Origin: Saccharothrix sp.
GTDB taxonomy: Bacteria; Actinomycetota; Actinomycetes; Mycobacteriales; Pseudonocardiaceae
DNA length: 64,000 bases
Assembly: GCF_031180885.1 (NCBI RefSeq)
Contig: NZ_JAPSLK010000004.1
Coordinates: forward strand, 186,001-250,000
Reading direction: 5' to 3'
How positions within the stretch are numbered: the first letter of the stretch is position 1; each line of letters opens with the position of its first letter. The translations under genes and the position numbers were made by a program. Shown here one piece after another: positions 1-9,269 of the stretch. The notes beneath the pieces were generated by a model. The model did no database searches. It was not told the origin of the DNA and saw only the letters and a program-made list of their open reading frames with translations.

Positions 1-950
1 CGCAGCTGGGCCGCGGTGGCCAGCAGCTTGGTGTCCGTGACGGGAACGGCGCCGTAGACCGCCGCCTGGACGATGTCGACGTTCGGGTCGTACCCGCTCA
101 CGACCGGGTCGTGCGGCGACGGCTGGACGCCGTTGCCCCGGTCGGCCATCACGCTGACGTACATGCTGCCGTCCCAGTGGTCCGCGAGCGCCTGGCGCAG
201 CCAGTCGGTGGCGGGCCGCAGCCCGGCGGGCTTGTCGATGCCGGGGATGGTCGAGGCCAGGACCTCCTGGAAGCAGCGCAGCTGGGCGGACCGGGCGAAG
301 AAGCTGTAGCCGGCGTGCTCCTCCCACAAGTTCGTGGTGGGGTTCTGGTAGACGCCGAGGAGGTAGGCCACGTTCGCGTTCACCAGGCCGACCGCCCGCT
401 TCCGGGAGTCGGTGTCGAGCTGGTCGTAGGCGGCCAGGATGGTGATCGACTGCAGGGCCGGGCCGTCGTTCTGCTCGCTCCACGGTCGGACGTCGCCCGC
501 GATCGTGAAGCAGGCGTGGCCCTTGGTCCACGGCGGCTGGGCGTTGGCGTGGCAGAGGTCGGCGAACGCCACGTAGTCGTTGAGCGCCTCCACGGACCCG
601 CCCAGTCCGGTGGGCATGACGGCCTTGGCCACTTCCATGGCCGTGATGGCGCCGTCGCGCACCCAGTTGAAGACGTAGTCCTGGTCGATGCCCGGGGTCT
701 GCGCAGGGAAGGACGGCGCGGCGATGACGCAACCCGGCTTCGAATCCCGGGAGCGGTCGCCCGGCGACTGCGGATCGCTGAAGACGAAACCGTTGCTGGC
801 GATGTTGCGGAACATGAGGGTGTACATGATCGGCACGAGCGACGGCAGGTCGACCGCACTGGAGTTCTGGACGCTCTCCCGCGCTGGAGAAGTGCTGGCG
901 GGTCGATTCGTGCGCGCGGGCAGGTCGAGCGGGGCAGCGGACGTGAGCAT
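1..950 (-). CDS. GH15 glucoamylase-like protein (partial, N-terminal part)
   Basis: The minus strand reads from an ATG at 950 without a stop to the window edge, so about 316 residues of the N-terminal part are present. The translation contains QDYVFNWVRDGAITAMEVA, the tryptophan/arginine/aspartate motif of the GH15 (alpha/alpha)6 barrel that lines the glucose-binding subsite. GH15 enzymes release glucose from alpha-glucans or trehalose-like substrates. A GGAG ribosome-binding site lies 8 nt before the ATG. The N-terminus shows no obvious signal peptide and is unusually Ser/Pro/Ala-rich. The C-terminal part with the second catalytic glutamate lies outside the window, so activity cannot be judged. 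Confidence 0.8.
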   Translation of the reverse strand, partial: MLTSAAPLDLPARTNRPASTSPARESVQNSSAVDLPSLVPIMYTLMFRNIASNGFVFSDPQSPGDRSRDSKPGCVIAAPSFPAQTPGIDQDYVFNWVRDGAITAMEVAKAVMPTGLGGSVEALNDYVAFADLCHANAQPPWTKGHACFTIAGDVRPWSEQNDGPALQSITILAAYDQLDTDSRKRAVGLVNANVAYLLGVYQNPTTNLWEEHAGYSFFARSAQLRCFQEVLASTIPGIDKPAGLRPATDWLRQALADHWDGSMYVSVMADRGNGVQPSPHDPVVSGYDPNVDIVQAAVYGAVPVTDTKLLATAAQL

Positions 951-1721
951 GGCTGACTCCGTATATTTGTCGAGCGTGTTCGCGCGATCGAAAAGCGGTG
1001 ATACCCGCTATTCGTCCACGTTGGGCACAGGCGTGCGAAAACGAGCACGAGACTGGCGGCCGTCGCGCCGTCAGTGATCTGACCAGCGGTTATCTGCCCT
1101 GTTGACGCCTGTGGCCAACCCCGGTGGCACCGCTGTCCGCAATAATGTGGCGAATTAGGTTTCGCCGATCATGGGACCTCCACCCTCCGCCGGAATGGCG
1201 TGCCGGAACGGCCGGCGGAAGCCGTTCCCGTGTTCGCCGCAGGTATCGCCAGTGCGTCGAACATAGGGTTCGGGCGGCTACCCGGGGAAGACAATGGCGA
1301 AACGAGCACCTTCGAGTGTGGCGCGATTTCCACGAACAGCCTAAGGGCGTCACTTGCTGTGCGTTCTTCCGCGCCGGCGCCACGGGCAGTCCGTCACCGG
1401 TTGTGTGAGCCGTGGCGACGTGCCCCGCGACACCCCGTCGGACAAGGGTGTCGCACCTCGCCATCGCCGGCGGTCTGTGGTGCTGATGACGACGTGGCCG
1501 AGGTGTCGTCTGATCTGGCGGAGCGCGTGACCCGATCATGCGCAACCGAAGACCGCGGCTGCCGGCTGTGCATGTCCGGTCGAGGGACCGAGTGCTCTGG
1601 CCGGCCGTGCGCTCCCGACGTGCACGGTCCTGCGGGGGAGGTGGTGTGGAAAGGTTTCGCCGCGCGTCCAGGGTCGTTGGTGCGCTCGCCGGCACCGGGG
1701 CGTGGCTGCGGCGCCGGCCGG
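951..1721. other. Intergenic region, no gene seen
   Basis: About 770 bases between the glucoamylase start and the end of the cupin operon. No reading frame here has convincing amino-acid composition, and the long frames are antisense shadows rich in Arg/Pro. The part near 951-1080 is AT-richer and probably holds the promoter of the glucoamylase gene, with an imperfect inverted repeat (AGCGG...CCGCT) around 993-1008. I saw no tRNA or IS remnant. Confidence 0.5.
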
Positions 1722-2957
1722 TCAGTCGTAGCCGCCGAACATGAACAGCGAGATCCGGTGGTCCGACGGGTTGGCCAGGCCGTGCAGGTTGCCGCCCTTC
1801 AGCAGCGCCAGGTGCCCCGCCCGCAGCAGCCGCACCTCGAAGCACCGGGTCCGCAGGTCGGTCTCGGCCCAGTCGCCGATCACCATCCAGCCCTCGCCGT
1901 CGAGCATCAGGAACGCCTCGGAGTTGTCCCGGTGCCGGTGCAGGCCGATGCCGCACCCGGCGTCCAGCACGTGCAGGTCCATGTAGTCCACGGCCAGGAA
2001 GGGCTCACGTGCGCCCGCGGCCGCCTTGCGGCCGAACGCGTCCAGGTTGTGCGGCTCCAGCGTGCGGCCCAGCTCGCCGGACCCGGTGAACCGGAAGTAG
2101 TTCGACAGCAGGTTGCGGTACTCCAGGAACCCGATGCCGCCGTGCGGGTTCGGGCTGCGGCCGACCTCCAGGAACGCGTCCCAGCCGCGGACCACCATGC
2201 CGAACGCGAGGGTCACCGGCCCGACCTCGGTGGCGCGGTCCGCGCTGCGCCACCGCAGCACGACCCGCAGCGGCCGCACCGGGTGCAGCAGGTGGTCCGG
2301 CGCGATGTCGCGGACGTCCCGGCCGTCCAGCCCCGCGCGGGCGAACGCGTCCGGCGCGCCGCGCGCCAGGTCGGGCCGCGCCTGGAGGATGCCGAGCTTG
2401 AGCGACTGCCGCCCGCGCGCGCCGACCCGGGACTCCAGGTCGGCGCCGCCGTAGCCCCACAGCTCGGCGACGTAACGGCCGCTGTCGGGGTCGTAGGGCG
2501 CCTCCACCTCGGCCTGCCCGCCGCCCTCGACCCGCACGTCCACCAGCAGCCGGTCGCCGAGCGATCCCCGGTGCGCCCGCGCGAGCGCGCTGTCCGGGCC
2601 CGCGCGGTGGGACAGGTGCAGGAACGGGCCGGTCCAGTCGCCCGCCAACGCCCAGCCGCGCACCGCCCTGGTGTCGCCGAGCCGGAAGTCGGCGACGTTC
2701 TGCTTCTGGAAGTCGGTCTTGAAATCCTGCGCGGCCGGGTCGAGGACGTCGGTGTTCGGGCTGCTCGGCCCGTACAGCGCCAGCCACTCGTGCGGCAGCA
2801 GGTACTGCAGCGACGGCGTCGCGTAGCACTCCAGCTCGGCCGCGAGCCGGGTCTCCTGCACCACCGTGAGCAAGCGCTCCAGCGGGTTGTCGGACGAGTA
2901 GTTCGGCACGGCGCCGGGCTCGACCCGGTGCACGGTGTCGCCTTGGGGTAGCCGCAC
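1722..2957 (-). CDS. Cupin-domain protein, last gene of the oxidoreductase operon
   Basis: A 411-residue protein starting at GTG 2957 behind a strong GGAGG. The N-terminal ~270 residues are unrecognised and beta-rich. The C-terminal ~110 residues form a cupin barrel with the metal-binding signature GIGLHRHRDNSEAFLML and a later HGLANPSDH segment. Cupins of this type bind a metal and small acids or sugars. It is the fourth gene of a minus-strand unit with another cupin, a GMC flavoenzyme and a gluconate-dehydrogenase-3-like protein, so a role in sugar or sugar-acid oxidation is plausible but inferred. Its layout (long N-terminal region, C-terminal cupin) matches the upstream gene, suggesting an old duplication. 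Confidence 0.75.
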   Translation of the reverse strand: MRLPQGDTVHRVEPGAVPNYSSDNPLERLLTVVQETRLAAELECYATPSLQYLLPHEWLALYGPSSPNTDVLDPAAQDFKTDFQKQNVADFRLGDTRAVRGWALAGDWTGPFLHLSHRAGPDSALARAHRGSLGDRLLVDVRVEGGGQAEVEAPYDPDSGRYVAELWGYGGADLESRVGARGRQSLKLGILQARPDLARGAPDAFARAGLDGRDVRDIAPDHLLHPVRPLRVVLRWRSADRATEVGPVTLAFGMVVRGWDAFLEVGRSPNPHGGIGFLEYRNLLSNYFRFTGSGELGRTLEPHNLDAFGRKAAAGAREPFLAVDYMDLHVLDAGCGIGLHRHRDNSEAFLMLDGEGWMVIGDWAETDLRTRCFEVRLLRAGHLALLKGGNLHGLANPSDHRISLFMFGGYD

Positions 2958-2986
2958 GGCCCCTCCTCTCGGGCTGGTACGCCGGA

Positions 2987-4132
2987 TCACGGCTGGTACA
3001 GGAACGCGACGAACTTCAGCGGCTCGTCGCCGTCGGCGCGGATGCCGTGGATGCCGCCGCTCTTGGTGAACAGGGTGCTGCCGGGGCCCACGGCGACCTC
3101 GCGGCACGGCTTGGGCCCGATGCCGTACACGTGGCGCTCCACGACCGGCTCGTCCGCGGCGTCCGGGTCGTCGTCCACGCCCAGGTAGGCTCGTCCGCGG
3201 CCGGACACCACGTAGTACAGCTCCTCGGAGCCGATGTGGCGGTGCGTGCCCTCCACGACACCGGGCGGGATGGTCACCTCGTGGAAGAACACCAGGTCGC
3301 CGCCCAGTTCGCGCTGCACGAGCCAGCGCATCTCCAGCACGTTGCCCTCGCCCGCGTCCGGGTTGCCCGGGTCCATCATGGCGTTGCGGTAGCGCACCGG
3401 CGGCACCCGCGCCGCGTCCGCGACGAACCACCCGCGCCGGTAGTCCAGCAGGTAGTTCAGGTCGCGCACGGTGTTGTTGTCCGAGGACGGCGCCGGGTCG
3501 CGCGGCTCCTGGTGCGAGCGCAGGAAGTTGTTGTCCCACTGGACGTCGGCCACCGGGTGGCCGGTCGGCGTGGTCATCGCCACCTCGCTGAACGCGACCT
3601 CCAGCCGCCGCAGCGCCCTGATGTCGACCAGTGCGGGCGCGAGGGCCGGCGGGCGCGTGATCGGGGCGTTCGCGCCCATCAGCGGCAGCACGCGGTAGTC
3701 GTGGTGGGTGGGCTCGGGTGGTTCCAGGGTGTCCCACATCTCCACCGCGTAGGCGTCGACGGCCTTGTCGTAGCGCAACGTCACCGTCGCGTCGGCGGTC
3801 AGCGAGCCGTCGGCGGGCAGCAGCCGCACCCAGGCGTTCAGCGAGTCGCCCAGCCGCCGGCCGCGTTCGCGGACCAGCTCGGTGAGGCGGCCCGCGCGGT
3901 ACTCCAGGCGCAGCACGCTGCACAGCCGCGCGCCGTCGAGGTACACGCTGCCCTTCATCGCGGTGATGTCCGGGCCGTTGCGCACCTCGTCCACGTCGTA
4001 GCGGTAGCGGGGGCTGCGCGCGGCGTGCAGGTAGCGCGAGTGGTAGATGCGGTCCGGGTAGAACACGACCCGGAAGATCTCGTTCTCCGGCTGGGTGAAG
4101 ATGTCGTCGAAGGCGGGGTCCACGGCGGTCAC
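2987..4132 (-). CDS. Cupin-domain protein (paralogue-like)
   Basis: A 381-residue protein. The chosen start is GTG 4132, which overlaps the stop of the upstream GMC gene (GTGA) and implies translational coupling. Residues 1-270 are unrecognised. The C-terminal domain carries GTHRHIGSEELYYVVSGRGR, a clear cupin motif 1, followed by a second conserved His region near KSGGIHGIRA. It ends 29 nt before the next cupin gene. The repeated architecture of the two neighbours suggests a metal-dependent isomerase, lactonase or dioxygenase working on the product of the GMC enzyme. That assignment is inference. Confidence 0.78.
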   Translation of the reverse strand: MTAVDPAFDDIFTQPENEIFRVVFYPDRIYHSRYLHAARSPRYRYDVDEVRNGPDITAMKGSVYLDGARLCSVLRLEYRAGRLTELVRERGRRLGDSLNAWVRLLPADGSLTADATVTLRYDKAVDAYAVEMWDTLEPPEPTHHDYRVLPLMGANAPITRPPALAPALVDIRALRRLEVAFSEVAMTTPTGHPVADVQWDNNFLRSHQEPRDPAPSSDNNTVRDLNYLLDYRRGWFVADAARVPPVRYRNAMMDPGNPDAGEGNVLEMRWLVQRELGGDLVFFHEVTIPPGVVEGTHRHIGSEELYYVVSGRGRAYLGVDDDPDAADEPVVERHVYGIGPKPCREVAVGPGSTLFTKSGGIHGIRADGDEPLKFVAFLYQP

Positions 4133-5922
4133 ACCCTCGTGGTGAGCAGGTCGCCGACGCGGAAGGCGTTGGCCTGGATGGTCAGGGTCGGGTTGGCGCC
4201 GCCCGAGGTCGGCATGAACGACCCGTCGGTGACGTAGAGGTTGTCGAACCGCCACGCGCGGCAGTCCGGGTCGAGGACCGAGTCGTCCGGGTCGGTGCCG
4301 AAGCGCGCGCCGCCGAGGACGTGGTTGGCGATGCGCCGCACGTCGTTGCCGACGTGGCCGTGGCCGATCACCTGCACGCCGTCACCGCCCGCGGCGAGGA
4401 TGCGGCGGCACTGCTCGGCCAGCACGTCCATGACCGCGCGGTCGTGACCGTGCCAGCCCTTGTCGATGTTGGCGACCGGGCGGTTCCACTTGTCCCGCAC
4501 CGCCGGGTGCAGGGTGATCCGGTTGGTGGGCAACGGGACCTGGTTGGCCATGAACGCCACCGACAGCTGCCGGCCGAAGTTCTCGGTCAGGTAGCCGTCG
4601 AACCCGTCGCCGCGCATGTCCAGGTCGTACAGGTAGCCCTTCCACATGGTGTCCATGTCGTTGGCGGCCCACGTGCGCGCCATGCTGATCGGCAGCGCCG
4701 AGTCCGACGTGTTGTTGTAGATCGCGCCGCCCGCCCACAGGTTGTTGGCGCGCACGAACTCCGGCGCGGCGCACGCGTCGGTGGCCCAGTCGGAGTCGAG
4801 CGTGCGCGACTTGTCGTGCCGGCCGGGCACGCGCGCCGACGCGCCGCCGAAGCAGTGCGTGAGGAAGTAGCGGCCGAGCAGGTCGTTGCCGTTGATCCGG
4901 TCCGCGAAGGCCGCGTCGCGCTCGGCGGACAGCTGCAACAGCCGCACCGACTCGATCGCGCTGCACGCCACCACGACGACCGTGCCCGACACCGTCCGCT
5001 CGCGGCCGAGCGGGTCGCGGTAGTGCACGGCGGTCACGCGCGGGCCGGTCGCGGACAGGTGCGTCACGGAGCAGTTGGCGCGCAACGAGAAACCCGGCTC
5101 GGCGGAGACCGGGTGCAGCAGCGACACCCACGTGTTCGACTTCCACCCCAGCGGGTCGCCGTAGCGGTTGACGAACGCCGTCTTGATCGACTCGCGGTCG
5201 GCGGGCACCGTGCGGCCGCTGGGCGCGTGGTCCTCGGTGATGACCGCCAGCGGCGTGCGGTAGCGGCGGTAGCCCAGCGCGTCCATCCCGGCCGCGACGT
5301 GCGCGCTGATGCTGTTGGGCGCCAGCGGTTGCTGGTAGTTGTCCACGCTCGCGGGCTTGAGCTGGCCGTCGCGCGTGCCGTTGATGCCGATCAGCTCCTC
5401 GGCGCGGCAGTACCACGGCTCCAGGTCGTCGTAGCCGAACGGCCAGTCGCGGGCCTCGCGGGCGACGTCGCCGTTGGGGTCGGCGCGCAGGTCGTCCCGG
5501 TCCCGGTTCACCGTGCGCAGCCGGAAGTCGTCGGGCGCGAACCGCAGCGACACCCCGCCGTAGAGCTGCGTGCCGCCGCCGACGACCTGGGCCGTGTAGC
5601 CCTCGATGGTCGCCTTGTCGCGGCCGTCGCTGTCGCGGTAGACGTGCGGCTCGTCGTTGAGGTCGGGCTCGACGTGGCTGGAGTAGAACGACACGCCGGT
5701 GTTGGCCACGCCCTGGACCCGCAGCACCTTCTCCGCGCCGGTGGCGAACTCCTCGTCGCGCTTGAAGTCCGACAGGCCGTCGGCGCTGGTGTGCTGGGCG
5801 TGGAACAGCGGCCCCTTCTCCAGCACCAGCACGCGCTTGCCCGCACGCACCAGCGCGTGCGCGACGGGTGCCCCGCCCGCGCCGCTGCCGATGATCACCG
5901 CGTCGAACGCCTCGTCGGCCAT
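4129..5922 (-). CDS. GMC-family FAD oxidoreductase
   Basis: A 597-residue flavoenzyme starting at ATG 5922. The N-terminus has the Rossmann dinucleotide motif GSGAGGAPVAHALVRAGKRV and the following acidic residue in VLEKG. The C-terminus has the conserved GMC tail with GGARFG, the VTDGSFMPTSGGANPTLT segment and a final Rossmann-associated helix. The family oxidises alcohols, sugars or sugar acids at C1-C5. The gene overlaps the downstream cupin by 4 nt and lies 5 nt behind a protein with a gluconate 2-dehydrogenase subunit 3 domain, the usual partner of membrane-bound GMC dehydrogenases. No cytochrome subunit is encoded nearby, so the electron acceptor is unknown. Confidence 0.88.
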   Translation of the reverse strand: MADEAFDAVIIGSGAGGAPVAHALVRAGKRVLVLEKGPLFHAQHTSADGLSDFKRDEEFATGAEKVLRVQGVANTGVSFYSSHVEPDLNDEPHVYRDSDGRDKATIEGYTAQVVGGGTQLYGGVSLRFAPDDFRLRTVNRDRDDLRADPNGDVAREARDWPFGYDDLEPWYCRAEELIGINGTRDGQLKPASVDNYQQPLAPNSISAHVAAGMDALGYRRYRTPLAVITEDHAPSGRTVPADRESIKTAFVNRYGDPLGWKSNTWVSLLHPVSAEPGFSLRANCSVTHLSATGPRVTAVHYRDPLGRERTVSGTVVVVACSAIESVRLLQLSAERDAAFADRINGNDLLGRYFLTHCFGGASARVPGRHDKSRTLDSDWATDACAAPEFVRANNLWAGGAIYNNTSDSALPISMARTWAANDMDTMWKGYLYDLDMRGDGFDGYLTENFGRQLSVAFMANQVPLPTNRITLHPAVRDKWNRPVANIDKGWHGHDRAVMDVLAEQCRRILAAGGDGVQVIGHGHVGNDVRRIANHVLGGARFGTDPDDSVLDPDCRAWRFDNLYVTDGSFMPTSGGANPTLTIQANAFRVGDLLTTRV

Positions 5923-5927
5923 GGTCT

Positions 5928-6923
5928 CTACCCCCGGTAGTCGGTGTTGCGGCCCAGCGGCGCCTCGATCGCCGCGCGCCAGTCGAACGCGAAGCGCTCG
6001 GCGAGGTAGGCCCACGCCGCCGCGCCCTGGTTGCCGCCGTGCTTGGGGTGCGCGAACGCGCCGGTCATGGCGTGGCGGCGGAGCAGGACCAGGAAGTGGC
6101 GCGGCTCGCCGTACCGGCCGGTGTCCCAGCCCGGGACGTTGTTAGCGGCCAGTTCGTCGTAGAGGTCCATGAAGGCCTGCCTGCCCAGCTCGGCGGGCTC
6201 CCGGCCGGGGAAGCGGGCGCGCAGGACGCCGTCGATCAGCAGCAGGCACGTCTTGTAGTCGTCGAGGTTGTGCCGCTCCTCGCGGGCCACCAGCTTGTCG
6301 ATGAAGTTGACCACGCCGACCGACTCGTCCATGAGGAACGCCAGCGGGAACCGCCGGTCCCGCTCGGCGCGGCTCAGGCCGTGGTAGAAGTCGGCGAGGA
6401 ACCGCCGATTCTCGGCGAGCTGGAACGGCAGCACCTGCGTCACCAGCCGCTCCAGCAGCCGCAGCTCCCAGCGGTCGAAGCTGATCGGCACGGCGCACCC
6501 GTGGGTGAAGAACCGCGACCACTCCTGCCCGTTGTCCGACCGGAGCCGTTGGGGGTTCACCGGGTCGAGGACGGACCGGCCGTCCACGGTGAACCGGTAG
6601 CGGTGGACCTGGCCCTTGCCGACCCGCACGGTGAGCGCCCACAGGCCGGTCGGCTCGTCCAGGAACCGGACCCGGCGCAGCGGGACCGGGGTGTGCAGGT
6701 CGCCGAACGTGCCCACCACGCCCACCTCGCCCGCCTGGTCGTCGCGGTGCACGAAGGTGACGTCGTTGAAGCGGTAGGACGTCTCCGCCGAGGTGCCGTC
6801 CCAGTGGGTGTCGACCACCGGCAGGTGGAACGGCTCGGACACCTCGCCGGTGTCGCGGGCGAGGAAGCGGGTGGTGTGGTTGAGCACGTACTGGTCGTCT
6901 CGGGCTACCTGCACGACGGGCAT
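5928..6923 (-). CDS. E-set (CBM48-like) domain fused to gluconate 2-dehydrogenase subunit 3
   Basis: A 331-residue protein starting at ATG 6923. Residues ~40-130 resemble an immunoglobulin-like E-set or glycogen-recognition module (GVVGTFGDL, VHRYRFTVDGR, LDPVNPQR). Residues ~165-331 match the gluconate 2-dehydrogenase subunit 3 family (LAENRRFLADFYHGL ... VGVVNFIDKLVAREE ... AFMDLYDELAANNVPG). That family is normally a small TAT-exported subunit. Here no twin-arginine signal is visible and a carbohydrate-binding-like domain takes its place. It is the first gene of the operon and is followed by the GMC enzyme after 5 nt. The fusion suggests a glycan-docked small subunit, which is inference. 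Confidence 0.75.
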   Translation of the reverse strand: MPVVQVARDDQYVLNHTTRFLARDTGEVSEPFHLPVVDTHWDGTSAETSYRFNDVTFVHRDDQAGEVGVVGTFGDLHTPVPLRRVRFLDEPTGLWALTVRVGKGQVHRYRFTVDGRSVLDPVNPQRLRSDNGQEWSRFFTHGCAVPISFDRWELRLLERLVTQVLPFQLAENRRFLADFYHGLSRAERDRRFPLAFLMDESVGVVNFIDKLVAREERHNLDDYKTCLLLIDGVLRARFPGREPAELGRQAFMDLYDELAANNVPGWDTGRYGEPRHFLVLLRRHAMTGAFAHPKHGGNQGAAAWAYLAERFAFDWRAAIEAPLGRNTDYRG

Positions 6924-7264
6924 GGCCTTCACCCACCTGGACGGGCAGGGCGGCGGCGCCCGGCCCGGTCGTGATCGGACGGTGCGGTACACCGGGGAAG
7001 TCGCGGCCCGCCGGCACCTGGTTAGCCACCCGCCGCCGGATTCAACGCTCCGGGTGAAATCCGCCGTTCGGCGTAACGAAACTCTTTCACGTCGGAGCGG
7101 CGCGGGCGAACGCCTTCCGAGCGGTGCTCGCGTTCACCGGACTCCGCGACACCTTCCACACCGTCTGGGTGAGGCGCCTCCGACGGCGATCGGCCCAGGT
7201 CGGGACCGGTCCCTCCGCGTGGCCGGCACCGTGGCCCGGACACACGTCCGACCAGGAGGTCCAC
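6924..7264. promoter_or_regulatory. Divergent intergenic region between the GMC operon and the PL7 gene
   Basis: About 340 bases with no convincing gene, holding the outward promoters for the oxidoreductase operon (minus) and the alginate lyase gene (plus). I did not find a clear palindromic operator here. An AGGAGG ribosome-binding site at 7254-7259 serves the lyase gene. Confidence 0.45.
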
Positions 7265-9136
7265 TTGAGACGAATGCAGTGCGCGGCCCTGGTGGTGGTC
7301 CTCACCGCCGGGATTGCCAGCGGGTTCCACGCGGTGGCGGCCGCGGCGGGTTCCCCGTTGACGGTCGCGGAAGTCACGGCGCTCTCCGACGACGGCAACG
7401 TGCCAGCCAACACCCTCGACAACGACCCGACGACGCGCTGGTCCGCCGAGGGTGACGGGGTGTGGATCCGGTACGACCTCGGTTCGGCGCAGACCGTGGG
7501 CTCGGTGTCGATCGCGTGGCACAAGGGGGACACCCGGCGGGCCACCTTCGACGTCGAGCTGTCCGACGACCGCACCACCTGGACCACCGTGCTGGCGCGC
7601 AAGTCCAGCAGCGGCACCACGCTCCAACCGGAGGTCTACGACTTCCCCGACCGCTCCGCCCGGTACGTCCGCGTCGTCGGCCACGGCAACACGTCCAACG
7701 ACTGGACCAGCATCACCGAGACCAAGATCCTCGGGGCCGACGGCGGCGGTGGCACCTGCTCCTACCCGGCCGACGTGCTGGACCTGTCGAACTGGTACAT
7801 CGGCCTGCCGATCGGCGCGGAGGAGAGCCCCACCAACGTCTACCAGCCGGCGCTGGACACCTACAAGATCGACCCGTGGTTCACCACGACCCCGGCGTGC
7901 GACGCGGTCCAGTTCCGCTCCGCCGTCAACGGGGTCACCACGAGCGGTTCCAGCTACCCGCGCTCGGAGTTGCGTGAGATGAACGGCTCCGCCAAGGCGA
8001 GCTGGTCGTCCACCTCGGGGACGCACACGATGGTGGTCGACCAGGCCATCACCGCGCTGCCCGCGGACAAGCCGCACGTCGTGGCAGGCCAGATCCACGA
8101 CTCGTCCGACGACGTGTCGGTGTTCCGGCTCGAAGGCGGCAACCTCTACATCACCAACGGCGACACCAGCCGCCACAAGCTCGTGACGAGCAACTACGTG
8201 CTGGGCACCAGGTTCCAGGCCAAGTTCGTGGTGAGTGGTGGCCAGATCAAGGCCTACTACAACGGTGTGCTGCAGACGACGATCTCGAAGAGCTTCACCG
8301 GCGGCTACTTCAAGGCGGGCGCGTACACGCAGGCCAACTGCACCAACTCCTCGCCGTGCAGCGACAGCAACTACGGCGAGGTGAAGATCTACGGGCTGAC
8401 GGTCAGCCACGGCCAGGCGGACTCCGACCAGACGCAGGCCGCCGTCCGGTACGGCTGGGGCACGCCGCAGCCGATCTCCGACGAGTTCGACTACACCGGT
8501 CCGGTCGACCCCGCGAAGTGGGCGGTGCCGTCCGGTGACGTCGGCGGCACGGCGGGGTGCTGGGCGGGCCACGCCGGCAACGGCCGCCGGTGCGCGAAGA
8601 ACAGCACCGTCGCCAACGGCATCATGACCATGACCGGCGAGGCCAACGGCGACACCGGGTGGCTCCGGCAGAAGCTCGACACCCAGTACGGCCGCTGGGA
8701 GATCAGGTCGCGCTCCCGCAACACGGGCGCGAGCGGCGGGCCCTACCACCCGCTGCACCTGATCTGGCCCACCGCGGGCAACCGGCTGGAGAACGGCGAG
8801 TACGACTGGGTCGAGTACTCCGACCCCGACGCCCAGTGCCTGACCGCGTTCCTGCACTACCCGAAGAGCCCGACGGACAAGAAGGAACGCCGGGACCTCT
8901 GCCCGGTGGACATGACGCAGTGGCACAACTTCGCCTTCGAGTGGACGGCGCAGGGGCTGGTCGGCTACGTCGACGGTGTCGAGTGGTTCCGCCTGTCCGG
9001 CGGCGCGAACGCCGACCGCGGCGACATCCAGGCCATGCCGTCCGGACACCTCAACATCCAGCTCGACAACTTCACCGGCGCGGGTGGCCTGCGCCCGGCC
9101 GTGTTCGAGGTCGACTGGGTCCGGTTCTACCGATAA
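7265..9136 (+). CDS. Secreted PL7 alginate lyase with discoidin-like and GH16-like modules
   Basis: A 623-residue secreted protein. The start is placed at TTG 7265, five bases after AGGAGG, giving an RR-plus-hydrophobic signal peptide ending near VAAAAG; an in-frame ATG follows at 7274. Residues ~30-165 form an F5/8-type C (CBM32-like) domain (TLDNDPTTRWSAEG). Residues ~170-390 are a PL7 lyase with the three family motifs SELRE, QIHD and YFKAGAYTQ, which hold the catalytic Arg/Gln/His/Tyr. Residues ~395-623 look like a GH16-type jelly roll with an ExDxxE-like element (GEYDWVEY). Two potential catalytic modules in one chain are unusual. Confidence 0.82.
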   Translation: MRRMQCAALVVVLTAGIASGFHAVAAAAGSPLTVAEVTALSDDGNVPANTLDNDPTTRWSAEGDGVWIRYDLGSAQTVGSVSIAWHKGDTRRATFDVELSDDRTTWTTVLARKSSSGTTLQPEVYDFPDRSARYVRVVGHGNTSNDWTSITETKILGADGGGGTCSYPADVLDLSNWYIGLPIGAEESPTNVYQPALDTYKIDPWFTTTPACDAVQFRSAVNGVTTSGSSYPRSELREMNGSAKASWSSTSGTHTMVVDQAITALPADKPHVVAGQIHDSSDDVSVFRLEGGNLYITNGDTSRHKLVTSNYVLGTRFQAKFVVSGGQIKAYYNGVLQTTISKSFTGGYFKAGAYTQANCTNSSPCSDSNYGEVKIYGLTVSHGQADSDQTQAAVRYGWGTPQPISDEFDYTGPVDPAKWAVPSGDVGGTAGCWAGHAGNGRRCAKNSTVANGIMTMTGEANGDTGWLRQKLDTQYGRWEIRSRSRNTGASGGPYHPLHLIWPTAGNRLENGEYDWVEYSDPDAQCLTAFLHYPKSPTDKKERRDLCPVDMTQWHNFAFEWTAQGLVGYVDGVEWFRLSGGANADRGDIQAMPSGHLNIQLDNFTGAGGLRPAVFEVDWVRFYR

Positions 9137-9145
9137 CCGCACTTT

Positions 9146-9187
9146 CCGCGAGAAGCGCGCTCCACGCCGCCGGCGCGCTTCTCGCGG
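9146..9187. terminator. Perfect 15-bp hairpin terminator
   Basis: Arms 9146-9160 and 9173-9187 are exact inverted complements with a 12-nt loop, ten bases after the PL7 stop. The half-arm GCGCGCTTCT recurs at 9191-9200. No T-run follows, as is usual in actinomycetes. It sits between convergent genes and may serve both. Confidence 0.8.
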
Positions 9188-9269
9188 CAGGCGCGCTTCT
9201 AGTGGCAAAGCCGCAAAGCCAATGTCAGCAGTAATCCACGACCACCACAGTCCGGCGACGAAGTACGTG

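Noticed and set aside
735-752. tRNA-like TTCGAATCCCGG string
   Set aside because: Lies inside the glucoamylase coding sequence and no cloverleaf can be built around it.
1200-2951. Very long plus-strand reading frame opposite the first cupin gene
   Set aside because: Arg/Val/Gln-rich antisense shadow caused by high GC3; the minus strand has cupin motifs and a good RBS.
4321-5940. Plus-strand reading frame of more than 500 codons opposite the GMC oxidoreductase
   Set aside because: Shadow frame without any domain; the minus strand carries clear GMC motifs.
7022-9208. Minus-strand frame of over 700 codons opposite the alginate lyase
   Set aside because: Composition of an antisense shadow; no RBS or motif, and PL7 motifs are intact on the plus strand.
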